Below, in pieces: positions 1-8,977 of a stretch of DNA of 11,474 bases; position 1 is the first letter of the stretch; the number at the start of each line of letters is the position of its first letter. This DNA is from JBDSLU01 sp039916225 (lineage in GTDB: Bacteria; Acidobacteriota; Vicinamibacteria; Vicinamibacterales; Vicinamibacteraceae): contig JBDSLU010000003.1 in NCBI GenBank assembly GCA_039916225.1, forward strand, positions 1-11,474, given 5' to 3'. The translations under genes and the position numbers were made by a program. A model generated the notes under the pieces. That model was not told where the DNA came from, did not search any database, and worked only from the letters and a program-made list of their open reading frames with translations.

Positions 1-1
1 C

Positions 2-121
2 GTCGAGATGTTGTCGCGCGATCCGCTGCCGACCGGCGAATTCCACCTCGAAGCGCTGGCGCAGCCCGGCGCGCCGATGGTCGAGGCACCGACACGGGCC
101 GTCCGCCGCGCGAAAGCTTGA
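2..121 (+). CDS. C-terminal end of an unidentified protein (partial, 5' end outside window)
   Basis: An open frame enters from the left edge and runs 39 codons to a TGA at 119-121. The visible residues begin VEMLSRDPLPTGEFHLEALA and end RRAKA. Most third positions are G or C, as in the other genes here, which supports real coding. The tail is Ala/Pro-rich with a basic end and carries no motif I recognise, so no function is assigned. It is the only protein gene on the plus strand and ends 65 bp before the tRNA gene. Confidence 0.6.
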   Translation, partial: VEMLSRDPLPTGEFHLEALAQPGAPMVEAPTRAVRRAKA

Positions 122-148
122 GCCGGCGCCTTGCCGCCGTAGTAGAAT
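118..148 (+). promoter_or_regulatory. Possible sigma70-type promoter for tRNA-Pro
   Basis: A TAGAAT hexamer at 143-148 matches the TATAAT consensus at five of six positions. A TTGAGC hexamer at 118-123, overlapping the stop region of the preceding gene, could serve as -35. The 19-nt spacer is longer than the ideal 17. Transcription would start near 155, about 30 nt before the mature tRNA. The same TAGAATCGC string occurs just before the permease start on the other strand. Confidence 0.4.
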
Positions 149-186
149 CGCCTTTCTGTCCGCCAGGGCAGAGTTCGCACAAGCGT

Positions 187-263
187 CGGGACGTGGCGCA
201 GCCTGGTAGCGCACCTGACTGGGGGTCAGGGGGTCGCTGGTTCGAATCCAGTCGTCCCGACCA
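187..263 (+). tRNA. tRNA-Pro (anticodon GGG), CCA encoded
   Basis: All parts of the cloverleaf can be traced. The acceptor stem CGGGACG (187-193) pairs with CGTCCCG (253-259), followed by discriminator A260 and encoded CCA 261-263. The anticodon stem CCTGA (214-218) pairs with TCAGG (226-230) around loop CTGGGGG, placing anticodon GGG at 221-223, which reads CCC (and CCU by wobble) as proline. The T-arm is GCTGG / TTCGAAT / CCAGT (236-252) with one G-U pair, after a 5-nt variable loop. The D-arm holds the usual GGTAGCGC. The total length of 77 nt is normal. Confidence 0.96.
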
Positions 264-311
264 TCGCTCATCTCCGATTCGCTCAGTCGGCACGACTGAT
301 TCAGCCATGCC

Positions 312-334
312 GCTCAAGGCCTTCGGCCTTGCGC
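312..334 (+). terminator. Hairpin in first repeat spacer, possible tRNA transcript terminator or processing site
   Basis: CAAGGCC (315-321) pairs perfectly with GGCCTTG (325-331) around a TTC loop, and two more pairs (312-313 with 333-334) close it across one mismatch. It lies about 50 nt beyond the tRNA CCA end. No T-run follows, so it is not a classic intrinsic terminator. It could mark the 3' end of the precursor or a nuclease stop. Confidence 0.4.
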
Positions 335-416
335 TAGCAGGGTCGAATCCCGCGTGGTCCCGACCATCGCTCATCTCCGATTCGCTCGGTCAGCGCCACT
401 GATTCAGCTATGCCGC

Positions 417-433
417 CAGGGCCTTCGGCCTTG
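417..433 (+). other. Second copy of the repeat hairpin, pairing kept by a G-U wobble
   Basis: CAGGGCC (417-423) pairs with GGCCTTG (427-433) around the same TTC loop. Compared with the first copy, one A has become G opposite T, so the A-U pair becomes G-U and the stem survives. This hints that the RNA structure, not just the sequence, is retained. One substitution cannot prove selection. Confidence 0.45.
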
Positions 434-492
434 AGCTAGATGGGGCGAGTCCCGTCAATCTCTCGCCTTCCGATTTGCTCTGTCGGATCCGT

Positions 493-600
493 CTAGGGAC
501 GGGCTTGGACGCTCGTCGAGACGTTCCAGATCACCACGCCGATGACGACGAGGGTCAGCGCCAACAGCAGGCGAAGCACGAAACTGCGCGTCGAGATCAT
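493..600 (-). CDS. Small single-pass membrane protein, 35 residues
   Basis: The ATG (598-600) opens a 35-codon frame to a TAG (493-495). The protein starts MISTRSFVLR, continues with an unbroken hydrophobic stretch at residues 7-25 (FVLRLLLALTLVVIGVVIW, with one Arg) and ends in a short polar tail, NVSTSVQARP. This is the layout of a small inner-membrane protein with a basic N-terminus. A GGAGG Shine-Dalgarno lies 7 nt before the ATG, the best ribosome site in the window. It follows the permease gene on the same strand, 83 bp downstream of its stop. No family is recognised. The alternative is an uncleaved signal-like peptide or chance, but the strong SD makes chance less likely. Confidence 0.55.
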   Translation of the reverse strand: MISTRSFVLRLLLALTLVVIGVVIWNVSTSVQARP

Positions 601-607
601 GCAGGAC

Positions 608-612
608 CCTCC
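608..612 (-). promoter_or_regulatory. Shine-Dalgarno of the small membrane protein
   Basis: On the minus strand GGAGGG sits with 7 nt between GGAGG and the ATG at 600, an ideal spacing. Most other genes here lack such a site, which makes it a deciding point for accepting the short gene. Confidence 0.6.
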
Positions 613-640
613 GAGACTGTGACGTGCTCTTAGTCGCCGC

Positions 641-671
641 GAAGCGGGAAAGGGTTCCGAGGTCCCGCTTC
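641..671 (-). terminator. Perfect 9-bp inverted repeat behind the permease gene
   Basis: GAAGCGGGA (641-649) is the exact reverse complement of TCCCGCTTC (663-671), with a 13-nt loop between. It begins 12 bp past the permease stop codon, where a terminator or 3' stabilising hairpin would be expected. No U-run follows in either direction, so it is not a standard intrinsic terminator. It might separate permease expression from the small downstream gene. Confidence 0.4.
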
Positions 672-683
672 AGGCCGGCGGCC

Positions 684-3149
<2,466 letters not shown>

Positions 3150-3157
3150 GTGGCGCG

Positions 3158-3163
3158 ATTCTA
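3158..3163 (-). promoter_or_regulatory. -10-like TAGAAT immediately before the permease ATG, suggesting a leaderless mRNA
   Basis: On the minus strand TAGAAT is followed by eight bases (CGCGCCAC) and then the permease ATG. With the usual 6-8 nt between -10 box and start site, transcription would begin at or within a base of the ATG. No Shine-Dalgarno is present, which agrees with leaderless initiation. No good -35 hexamer is seen upstream, so the call rests on the -10 alone. Confidence 0.4.
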
Positions 3164-3216
3164 CCCGCCCGGTTCGGCGCCCGTCCTGCCTCGGGGTGAG
3201 GCCGGGACGAGCGACG

Positions 3217-3237
3217 GCCGGGGGCGACAGGGCCGGC
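3217..3237 (-). terminator. GC-rich hairpin just after the GH3 stop, weak terminator candidate
   Basis: In the 92-bp gap after the GH3 gene, the minus strand can pair GCCGG (3233-3237) with CCGGC (3217-3221) around an 11-nt loop, starting 5 nt after the stop codon. The stem is only five pairs and lacks a U-run. It may mark the end of the sugar operon transcript, but such short GC inverted repeats are common at this base composition. Confidence 0.25.
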
Positions 3238-3241
3238 TGAC

Positions 3242-5458
3242 CTAGGGTTTCGCGCCAGCTGCGGTAACGGTCAGCGTCGTGCGCAACCGGATGTTGTCCG
3301 ACGACGCGCCGACGGCGATGTCGAACGCGCCGGGCTCGACTGCGGAGCCGACGGTGCCGCCCTGGTACCACGCCAGCTGCGACGCCGGCAGCGTGAACGT
3401 GACGCGCGTCGTCTGGTTCGGCTGCAGCGTGACGCGCTTGAAGGCCCGCAGCGTGCGAATCGGCTGATAGGACCGGCTCCGAAGCTGGTGGGTGTAGAGC
3501 TGGGCGACTTCGTCGCCGGCGCGATCGCCGACGTTGGTGACATCGAACGCCACCTGGACCTCGCCGTGCGTGCCGATGCTCGGCGCCGAGAGCGTCAGGT
3601 TGGTGAAGCGGAAGCGCGTGTAGCTGAGGCCGTGCCCGAACGGATAGAGCGGCACGCCCCTGAAATACTGGTAGGTGTAGCCCTTCGAGACGTCGTACTC
3701 GTTCTGCGGCGGCACGCCATCGAGGTTGGCGTAGACGGTGTAGGGCAGCTTGCCGCCCGGGTTGTCGATGCCGAAGAGCGCGCGCGCGACGGCGATGCCA
3801 CCCGCTTCGCCGGGGAACCACGCCGCGAGCACCGCCGGCAGCCGGTCGTGCGCCCAGCCGGTGCCCAGCGGTCCGGCGTTGAAGAGTACGAGCGCGACCT
3901 TGGGGTTGGCGGCGAATACGGCCTCGAGCAGCGGCTGCTGCGCCCCGGGCAGATTCAGGTCGCGACGATCGCGGCTCTCGGCTTCGACCCGCAGGTCGGT
4001 GCCGAGGCAGAGGATCACGACGTCCGACGTCTTGGCCAGGGCCACCGCACGCGCGACCGCCTCGGCATCAGCCGGTCCGACGACGTCGGCGCCCTTCTCG
4101 TAGTGGATCGTGAAGCCGGCCCCGAGCACTTCGCGCAAGCCTTGCACGACGCCGACCTTGCGCGCCGGGGTGCCGTAGTAATTGCCGGTGGGGTAGTCCT
4201 GGTCGCCAGCCGGCCCGATGACCGCGATCGACTTCGTCTCTTCGCGCTTCAGCGGCAGGAACGTGACCGGCGGCGTCGCAGCCGGGGCACCAGGGGCCGG
4301 CGGCGGGCCGATGTTCCGGTTGCTGAGGAGCGTCAGCGACTTCTGCGCGACCTGCAGCGCCAGCGCCAGGTGCTCGGGACTGCGGACCACCGTCATCGGG
4401 ATCGTGTCGTGCGGTGTCGACGGATCGAAGGCGCCGAGGCGGAAGCCCACGCGGAGCACGTTCGAGAGCGCCCGGTCGACGTCGGCGACGGTCAAGAGAC
4501 CGCGCTGGACGGCCTTCGGGATGTTGTCCTCGAACTCCTGATCGTCGCTGTCGTTACCGGCCTTGATCGCCGCCGCGGTCGAGACGACGGGATCGTCCGA
4601 GAAGCGGTGACCGGGTTCGTTGTTCCGTTCCGAGCTGAGGAGCTGCACCGCGCCCAGGTCGTCGGTGACGAAGCCATCGAAGCCCCACTGCGTGCGCAGC
4701 ACGTCGGTGAGCAGCCAGCGGTTCACCGCCGACGGCACGCCGTTGATGGCGTTGTAGGACGACATCACCGACTGCGCCTTGCCTTCCATGAAGGCGGCCT
4801 TCCAGTGCGGGAACCAGTAGTCGAACAGGTTGCGATCGTCGACGATGGCCGACAGGTGCTGCCGCGCGGCCTCGACGTTGTTCACCGCGAAGTGCTTCAC
4901 GGTCGCGGCGACCTTCAGGTGGGCGACGTCTTTGCCCTGCAGCCCCTGGACGTAGGCCACCGCCATCCGGCCGGTCAGGTATGGATCCTCGCTGAAGACT
5001 TCCTGGATCCGGCCCCAGCGCGGGTCGCGGCTGATGTTGATGACCGGGGACCGATAGACGAGGCCGTGCGGCGAGCGCGGGCCGTCCTTGCCGGCGTTGT
5101 AGAGTGCGCGCGCCTCATCGGACATCGCGTCGGCGACCTGGTGGACCAGCTCCGGATCCCAGGTCGCGCCCATCGCCGTGGGCACCGGGAAGAGCGTGGT
5201 CGGCTCCTTCGACCAGACGCCGTGCAGCGTCTGGTTCCAGCCGCCCCACTGCTTGATGCCGAGCCGCGGCAGGCCCTTGTTCAGGTGATTGAGCTGCTGC
5301 GCCTTCTCCTCGATCGTCAGGCGACCGACGAGATCGCGGATCCGGGCCTCGATCGGCTTCGAGGGATCCCGATAGAGCGGCGCGTCGCTGGCCTGTCCGA
5401 TGGCGAGGGCGGTGGCGCACACGATGGCCAGCGGCAGGGCGAGGAGGAGTCTGCGCAT
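3242..5458 (-). CDS. Secreted glycoside hydrolase family 3 protein, beta-xylosidase/beta-glucosidase-like, 738 residues
   Basis: Predicted exported retaining beta-glycosidase acting on oligosaccharides. The ATG at 5456-5458 gives a clean signal peptide, MRRLLLALPLAIVCATALA, probably cut near residue 23. A TTG 15 bp upstream is a less likely start, as it would lie inside the preceding gene. GH3 landmarks are SRDPRWGRIQEVFSEDPYL (143-161), KHF (188-190), YNAINGVP, and the nucleophile region GFDGFVTDD with D266 the expected nucleophile. The second domain carries VEAESRDR (491-498), whose glutamates include the likely acid/base, and YPFGHGLSYT (605-614). A fibronectin III-like domain (about 640-728) ends the protein. 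A Pro/Ala-rich insert lies between the domains (385-398). It is the last gene of the operon, 7 nt after the FAH gene, with a GGTGAT ribosome site. Xylosidase is favoured from the neighbours; specificity is not provable here. Confidence 0.93.
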   Translation of the reverse strand: MRRLLLALPLAIVCATALAIGQASDAPLYRDPSKPIEARIRDLVGRLTIEEKAQQLNHLNKGLPRLGIKQWGGWNQTLHGVWSKEPTTLFPVPTAMGATWDPELVHQVADAMSDEARALYNAGKDGPRSPHGLVYRSPVINISRDPRWGRIQEVFSEDPYLTGRMAVAYVQGLQGKDVAHLKVAATVKHFAVNNVEAARQHLSAIVDDRNLFDYWFPHWKAAFMEGKAQSVMSSYNAINGVPSAVNRWLLTDVLRTQWGFDGFVTDDLGAVQLLSSERNNEPGHRFSDDPVVSTAAAIKAGNDSDDQEFEDNIPKAVQRGLLTVADVDRALSNVLRVGFRLGAFDPSTPHDTIPMTVVRSPEHLALALQVAQKSLTLLSNRNIGPPPAPGAPAATPPVTFLPLKREETKSIAVIGPAGDQDYPTGNYYGTPARKVGVVQGLREVLGAGFTIHYEKGADVVGPADAEAVARAVALAKTSDVVILCLGTDLRVEAESRDRRDLNLPGAQQPLLEAVFAANPKVALVLFNAGPLGTGWAHDRLPAVLAAWFPGEAGGIAVARALFGIDNPGGKLPYTVYANLDGVPPQNEYDVSKGYTYQYFRGVPLYPFGHGLSYTRFRFTNLTLSAPSIGTHGEVQVAFDVTNVGDRAGDEVAQLYTHQLRSRSYQPIRTLRAFKRVTLQPNQTTRVTFTLPASQLAWYQGGTVGSAVEPGAFDIAVGASSDNIRLRTTLTVTAAGAKP

Positions 5459-5465
5459 ACAGGGA

Positions 5466-6491
5466 TCACCCAAGGGGGCGCACGTCGACGGGCCGGTCGC
5501 CGGCTGGCTCGACGCGCACGGTGTTGCGGAGCGGACGGCCGAAGCCGTCGAAGCGGATGCACATCACGTCGCCGTCTTCGAGCGTGATGCCTTCGCCGAA
5601 GCTGAGGGAGTGGGCGCCGAAGTAGTGCACGTGGACGTCGCCGGGCCGGCGATGGGCATCGAACTTGAAATGGTGGTGCTCGATGTTGCGCAGGCTGTGG
5701 CTCATCTCGGCCTCGCCGCTGGCCACGGCGCGGGTCCAGATCCGCTCGCCGCGCCGCTCGATCCACACTTCGCCCGGGATCGCGTCGAAGGCCGGCGCCA
5801 GCGCGAGCTCGGGGCCGATGGACGACGAGCGCAGCTTCGACCCGGCGAGATTCAGGTAGTTGCGCCGCTCGAAGCGGTGGTCCGAGAACTCGTTGCCGGT
5901 CGCCAGCCCGATCCGGCACGGCGTGCCGTCGGCGCCGATGACGTAGACGCCGGCGATCTCGGCTTCCTCGCCGCCACCTTCGGCGAAGCGCGGCACGACG
6001 AGTGGGTCGTCGTGTCCACGCAGCATGGTGCCGACGCCCTTGTAGAACCACTCCGGCGCGATGCCGACCTCGCCCGGGGCCGGGCGTCCGTGCTCGACGC
6101 CGGCCTGGAACATCTTCAGGCTGTCGGTCAGTTCGGCCGGCTTCGCTCCCGCGGTGGTCTCGGCTGGAACCGCGTGCATCGCGTTGCGATCCCGGGCGCT
6201 GCCGAAGTGCGTCAGCCCGGTGCCCGAGACGATGCACCGGGCCGGCTCCTGCGGGTGGTCGATCGGCGGCAGCAGCCGCCACGGCCCGCGGCCGGCGTAG
6301 ACCTCGTCGTAGTCGAGGGCATGTCCGTTGGCGCGCCCCAACGCCAGCGCCGAGAGCGCCTGGCCGCTCTCGGTGGCCAGCGTCGCCAGCTCGTAGAGCG
6401 AGGTGACGCCGTCGAGCAGCCGCAGCGCCGGCTCGTCGACGAGCGCGACCCGGCGCGTGGCGCCATCCGTCAGTTGAACGACCCGTGCCAT
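5466..6491 (-). CDS. AraD1/GguC-type fumarylacetoacetate hydrolase-fold enzyme, 341 residues
   Basis: Cytoplasmic FAH-superfamily enzyme of the AraD1/GguC group, found beside sugar-acid pathways and proposed to dehydrate or hydrolyse 2-keto-3-deoxy sugar acids. Recognisable segments are SGTGLTHFGSARDRNAMH (89-106), PEWFYKG (146-152), the acidic GEEAEIAGVYV (174-184) and GNEFSDH (199-205). E176 or E178 and D204 are plausible metal ligands. The frame opens at a GTG (6528-6530) that overlaps the dehydratase stop as GTGA. I prefer the ATG at 6489-6491, because MARVVQLTDG matches the family N-terminus and AAGGGG precedes it at short spacing. The two starts differ by 13 residues. The gene lies between the dehydratase and GH3 genes. 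Reaction and substrate are inferred from family and context only. Confidence 0.85.
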   Translation of the reverse strand: MARVVQLTDGATRRVALVDEPALRLLDGVTSLYELATLATESGQALSALALGRANGHALDYDEVYAGRGPWRLLPPIDHPQEPARCIVSGTGLTHFGSARDRNAMHAVPAETTAGAKPAELTDSLKMFQAGVEHGRPAPGEVGIAPEWFYKGVGTMLRGHDDPLVVPRFAEGGGEEAEIAGVYVIGADGTPCRIGLATGNEFSDHRFERRNYLNLAGSKLRSSSIGPELALAPAFDAIPGEVWIERRGERIWTRAVASGEAEMSHSLRNIEHHHFKFDAHRRPGDVHVHYFGAHSLSFGEGITLEDGDVMCIRFDGFGRPLRNTVRVEPAGDRPVDVRPLG

Positions 6492-6526
6492 GTACCCCTT
6501 CGTGCCATCCGGCTGTTGCAGTGCCG

Positions 6527-7714
6527 TCACTCCGTGACCTGGAACTCGGCGAGCTTCTCCTCGTTGACGGTGAGGCCGAGACCGGGTGTTGCGTCGTCGA
6601 GATCGACGTGACCGTCGACGGCATTCGGCTCGCCGTCGAAGATGTACCAGAACAGCTCGTTGCCGACCTCGACGTCGACGATGGGGAAGTGCTCGGCGAT
6701 CGGCGAGTTCAGGCTGGCCATCACCACGTGGTAGTTGTGCATCTGGCCGGCATGCGGCACGACCGGCACCTGGTACGCCTCGGCCAGGGCCGCGATCTTG
6801 CGCGCCTGCGAGATGCCGCCGACGCGGTTGGTGTCGAACTGGATCACGTCCAGCGCGCGTGCTTCGAGCAGGTCGCGGAACTCGTGCAGCGTGAAGGCGT
6901 GCTCGCCGCCGGCGATCGGCACGCGGCCGTAGCTCTTGAGGGCGGCGTAGCCCTGCAGGTCATCGGGGATGACGGCCTCTTCGAGCCAGCACAGGTTGAA
7001 CGGCTCGAGCAGCGGCAGCATCCGCTTGGCGTAGTCGAGCGACCAGCCCATGTAGGCATCGGCCATCACGTCGACGCCGGGACCCACCGCGTCGCGCACC
7101 GTGCGCACCAGATCCAGGTTGCGCTGCATGCCCTCGGCGCCGTCGATCGGCCCCCAGCCGAAGCGGAGCTTCATGGCGCGATAGCCGGCGTCCTTGTAGC
7201 GTCGCGCCTCGGCTGACAGCTCGTCGAGCGGCGTGCTGTAGAGCCGACTGGCGTAGACCGGAATGCGCGACTTGGTCCGGCCGCCGAGGAGCCGGTACAC
7301 GGGCTGTCCCGCCGCCTTGCCGAGCAGGTCCCACAGCGCGATGTCGATGGCGCTGATCGCCACCATGCCGAGACCCTTGCGGCCCCAGGCCATCGTCTTG
7401 CGATACATGTGCTGCCACAGGAACTCGACGTCCCACGGGTTCTGGCCGAGGAGCAACGGCGTCAGGTGGCGATCGATGATCGCCTTGGTCACGTGGGGCG
7501 ACAGCGCGGCGTTGCCGATCCCGACCAGGCCGGTGTCGGTGAACACCTCGACGATCAACCAACCGTGGAAGGTGAACGTCGACATGGACGCTTGTGCCCC
7601 GTGGATCAGGTCCTGGGCCAGCAGGTCCATCGGGTTGGTGCAGAAATGCGGGGCGAGCGGGACGGTCTTGCCGCGCCACTCGACGACGCGGGTGCGAACC
7701 TTCGTGATCTTCAT
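6527..7714 (-). CDS. Enolase-superfamily sugar-acid dehydratase, L-rhamnonate dehydratase-like, 395 residues
   Basis: Cytoplasmic Mg-dependent enzyme expected to dehydrate an aldonate to a 2-keto-3-deoxy acid. The sequence follows the rhamnonate dehydratase pattern: HFCTNPMDLL near 23-32, GRKGLGMVAISAIDIALWDL (111-130) and LLGG (143-146). Metal ligands can be placed at D219 (VMADAYMGW), E245 (CWLEEAVIPDD) and E271 (GGEHAF). H321 (VVPHAG) and D294 (QFDTNRVGG) form the catalytic His-Asp dyad, and H23 may correspond to the His of the substrate loop. NSPIAEHF (336-343) is also typical. The ATG overlaps the transporter stop as ATGA, implying coupled translation; no Shine-Dalgarno is seen. Length is normal. 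Rhamnonate, fuconate, xylonate, arabinonate or galactonate cannot be told apart by eye, so no symbol is given. Confidence 0.9.
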   Translation of the reverse strand: MKITKVRTRVVEWRGKTVPLAPHFCTNPMDLLAQDLIHGAQASMSTFTFHGWLIVEVFTDTGLVGIGNAALSPHVTKAIIDRHLTPLLLGQNPWDVEFLWQHMYRKTMAWGRKGLGMVAISAIDIALWDLLGKAAGQPVYRLLGGRTKSRIPVYASRLYSTPLDELSAEARRYKDAGYRAMKLRFGWGPIDGAEGMQRNLDLVRTVRDAVGPGVDVMADAYMGWSLDYAKRMLPLLEPFNLCWLEEAVIPDDLQGYAALKSYGRVPIAGGEHAFTLHEFRDLLEARALDVIQFDTNRVGGISQARKIAALAEAYQVPVVPHAGQMHNYHVVMASLNSPIAEHFPIVDVEVGNELFWYIFDGEPNAVDGHVDLDDATPGLGLTVNEEKLAEFQVTE

Positions 7715-8976
7715 GCAGGTCTCGGAACGGGAACGGGCAAGGCCATGGCGACGGGGCGAACGGTCGGCACGGCCAGGCAGATGACAGCGAACGCGAGCAC
7801 GTGGAGCGAGCCGGCAATGGCGAAGACGATGCCGTAGCCGTAGCCGCCGTCGAGCAGGTAGCCGACGACCTGGCCGAACACGACGCCGCCCATGGCCCCG
7901 CCGAAGCCGACCATGCCGGCGACGGCGCCGACGGCGTTGCGCGGGAAGAGGTCGGCCGGCAGGATCATCACCAGCGTCGACCACGACTGCTGGCCGAAAT
8001 AGGCGAGGCTGAAGATGGCTATCGCCCACGCCACCGGCGCACTCGGCACGAACCACACCACGGGCATCACGACGGCGCTCAGGCCGAGCGCGATCTTGCG
8101 GGCGCGATCGAGTGGCAGGTCGCGCGTCAGCAGGTAGCTCGAGAGCCAGCCGCCGACCAGACAGCCGATGCCGGCCGCGGCGTAGGGGATCCAGGCGAAC
8201 GCGCCGACCGCCTTGATGTCGAAGCCGCGCGCGTCATACAGGTACTTCGGCAGCCAGAACAGGTAGAAATACCAGGCCGCGTCGCTCAGGAACTTGGCGA
8301 CAACGAGGCCCCATACTTCCCGATACCGAAGCAGGGTGAGCCAGGGCGGCGCGGCCTCGGCCGTGCGGCCGGCGCTGATCACCGGCGCCAAAAGCGTGCG
8401 CTCGGCGTCGGACAGTCGCGGATGCTGGTCGGGCGGGTAATAGGCGAACCACCACCACACCGACCACGCCAAGCCGACCGCCGCCGCCAGGTAGAACACC
8501 GTGCGCCAGTCGGCGGTCGTGATGACGAGCGCGAGCAGTGGCGGCGCGACCACGCCGCCCACCGCGGTGCCGGCGTTGATGATACCCATCGCCGTCGAGC
8601 GTTCGGTGACCGGGAACCATTCGGCGACGGCCCGTGTCGCCGCCGGGAAGCCGCCGCCCTCGCCCATGCCGAGCAGGAGCCGGCTGACCGCGAGCATGCC
8701 GACACTGGTGGCGAGGCCGTGGCTGGCGCAGGCCACCGACCAGAACACCATGATCGCCAGCAGGCCGGCCCGCGTGCCGATGACGTCCATCAGCTTGCCG
8801 CCGCCGGCGTACATCACCGCATAGGCGACGAGGAACGCCGACTGCAGCGCCGAGAACTGCTCGTTCGTGATCGGGATGTCCTGCTCGATGGCCTTGATCG
8901 CGACCGGCAGCGTCTGTCGATCCAGATAGCTGATGGCGATCGCCGCGCTGAGCAGGATTGCGATGCGCCAGCGCAT
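7711..8976 (-). CDS. MFS transporter of the anion:cation symporter family (ExuT-like), 421 residues
   Basis: Inner-membrane symporter, probably importing a hexuronate or aldonate with protons. The first helix ends in YLDRQTLPVA (17-26), the ACS-family signature region. The second diagnostic segment is GMGEGGGFPAATRAVAEWFP (103-122) followed by TERSTAMGI. About 12 hydrophobic helices are visible, with a polar cytoplasmic loop near 182-212 between the two halves. Length is standard. The ATG lies one base after the GH39 stop (TGA-C-ATG), and its own TGA overlaps the dehydratase ATG. This places the transporter between the secreted hydrolase and the first cytoplasmic step. The C-terminal tail is unusually Pro/Val-rich (PVPVPRPA). 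The substrate is inferred from the neighbours. Confidence 0.92.
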   Translation of the reverse strand: MRWRIAILLSAAIAISYLDRQTLPVAIKAIEQDIPITNEQFSALQSAFLVAYAVMYAGGGKLMDVIGTRAGLLAIMVFWSVACASHGLATSVGMLAVSRLLLGMGEGGGFPAATRAVAEWFPVTERSTAMGIINAGTAVGGVVAPPLLALVITTADWRTVFYLAAAVGLAWSVWWWFAYYPPDQHPRLSDAERTLLAPVISAGRTAEAAPPWLTLLRYREVWGLVVAKFLSDAAWYFYLFWLPKYLYDARGFDIKAVGAFAWIPYAAAGIGCLVGGWLSSYLLTRDLPLDRARKIALGLSAVVMPVVWFVPSAPVAWAIAIFSLAYFGQQSWSTLVMILPADLFPRNAVGAVAGMVGFGGAMGGVVFGQVVGYLLDGGYGYGIVFAIAGSLHVLAFAVICLAVPTVRPVAMALPVPVPRPA

Positions 8977-8977
8977 G

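Larger units (their letters stand above)
236..486 (+). repeat. Tandem degenerate repeat of about 102 bp, each unit carrying a tRNA 3' end copy
   Basis: Three units can be aligned: 236-336 (starting in the real tRNA T-arm), 337-438 and a partial one at 439-486. The 31 bases at 254-284, covering the acceptor 3' strand, CCA and first spacer, recur without change at 357-387. Unit 2 opens with a decayed T-arm, GCAGG / GTCGAAT / CCCGC (337-353), and unit 3 with GATGG / GGCGAGT / CCCGT (439-455). Each spacer has a TGATTCAGC(C/T)ATGCCGC segment and a GGCCTTCGGCCTTG hairpin. Identity between units 1 and 2 is roughly 80 percent by eye. No full second tRNA can be folded, so units 2 and 3 are tails only. 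The stretch to 492 holds no convincing protein gene. Confidence 0.85.

Noticed and set aside
337..366. A second tRNA gene
   Set aside because: Only the T-arm-like and acceptor 3' portion is present. No anticodon arm, D-arm or 5' acceptor strand can be found upstream of it.
118..402. A 94-codon plus-strand frame spanning the tRNA gene and repeat
   Set aside because: It reads straight through a perfect tRNA-Pro cloverleaf and has no ribosome site.
254..486. CRISPR array
   Set aside because: The units are long, degenerate and tRNA-derived. There are no short identical repeats with unique spacers and no cas genes.
489..502. Terminator hairpin CCGTC-TAGG-GACGG over the small gene stop codon
   Set aside because: The stem has only five pairs and no U-run, so it is weak at this GC content.
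3150..3821. N-terminal extension of the permease frame up to 3821
   Set aside because: The extra part overlaps the GH3 coding region in another frame, is Arg/His-rich, and precedes the normal family start MGLRDD.
3488..5587. A 699-codon plus-strand open frame opposite the GH3 gene
   Set aside because: Same antisense effect. The minus-strand GH3 has a signal peptide and catalytic motifs, and this frame shows none.
7715..8056. N-terminal extension of the dehydratase frame
   Set aside because: It lies wholly inside the transporter gene. The ATG at 7714 matches the family N-terminus and the ATGA junction.
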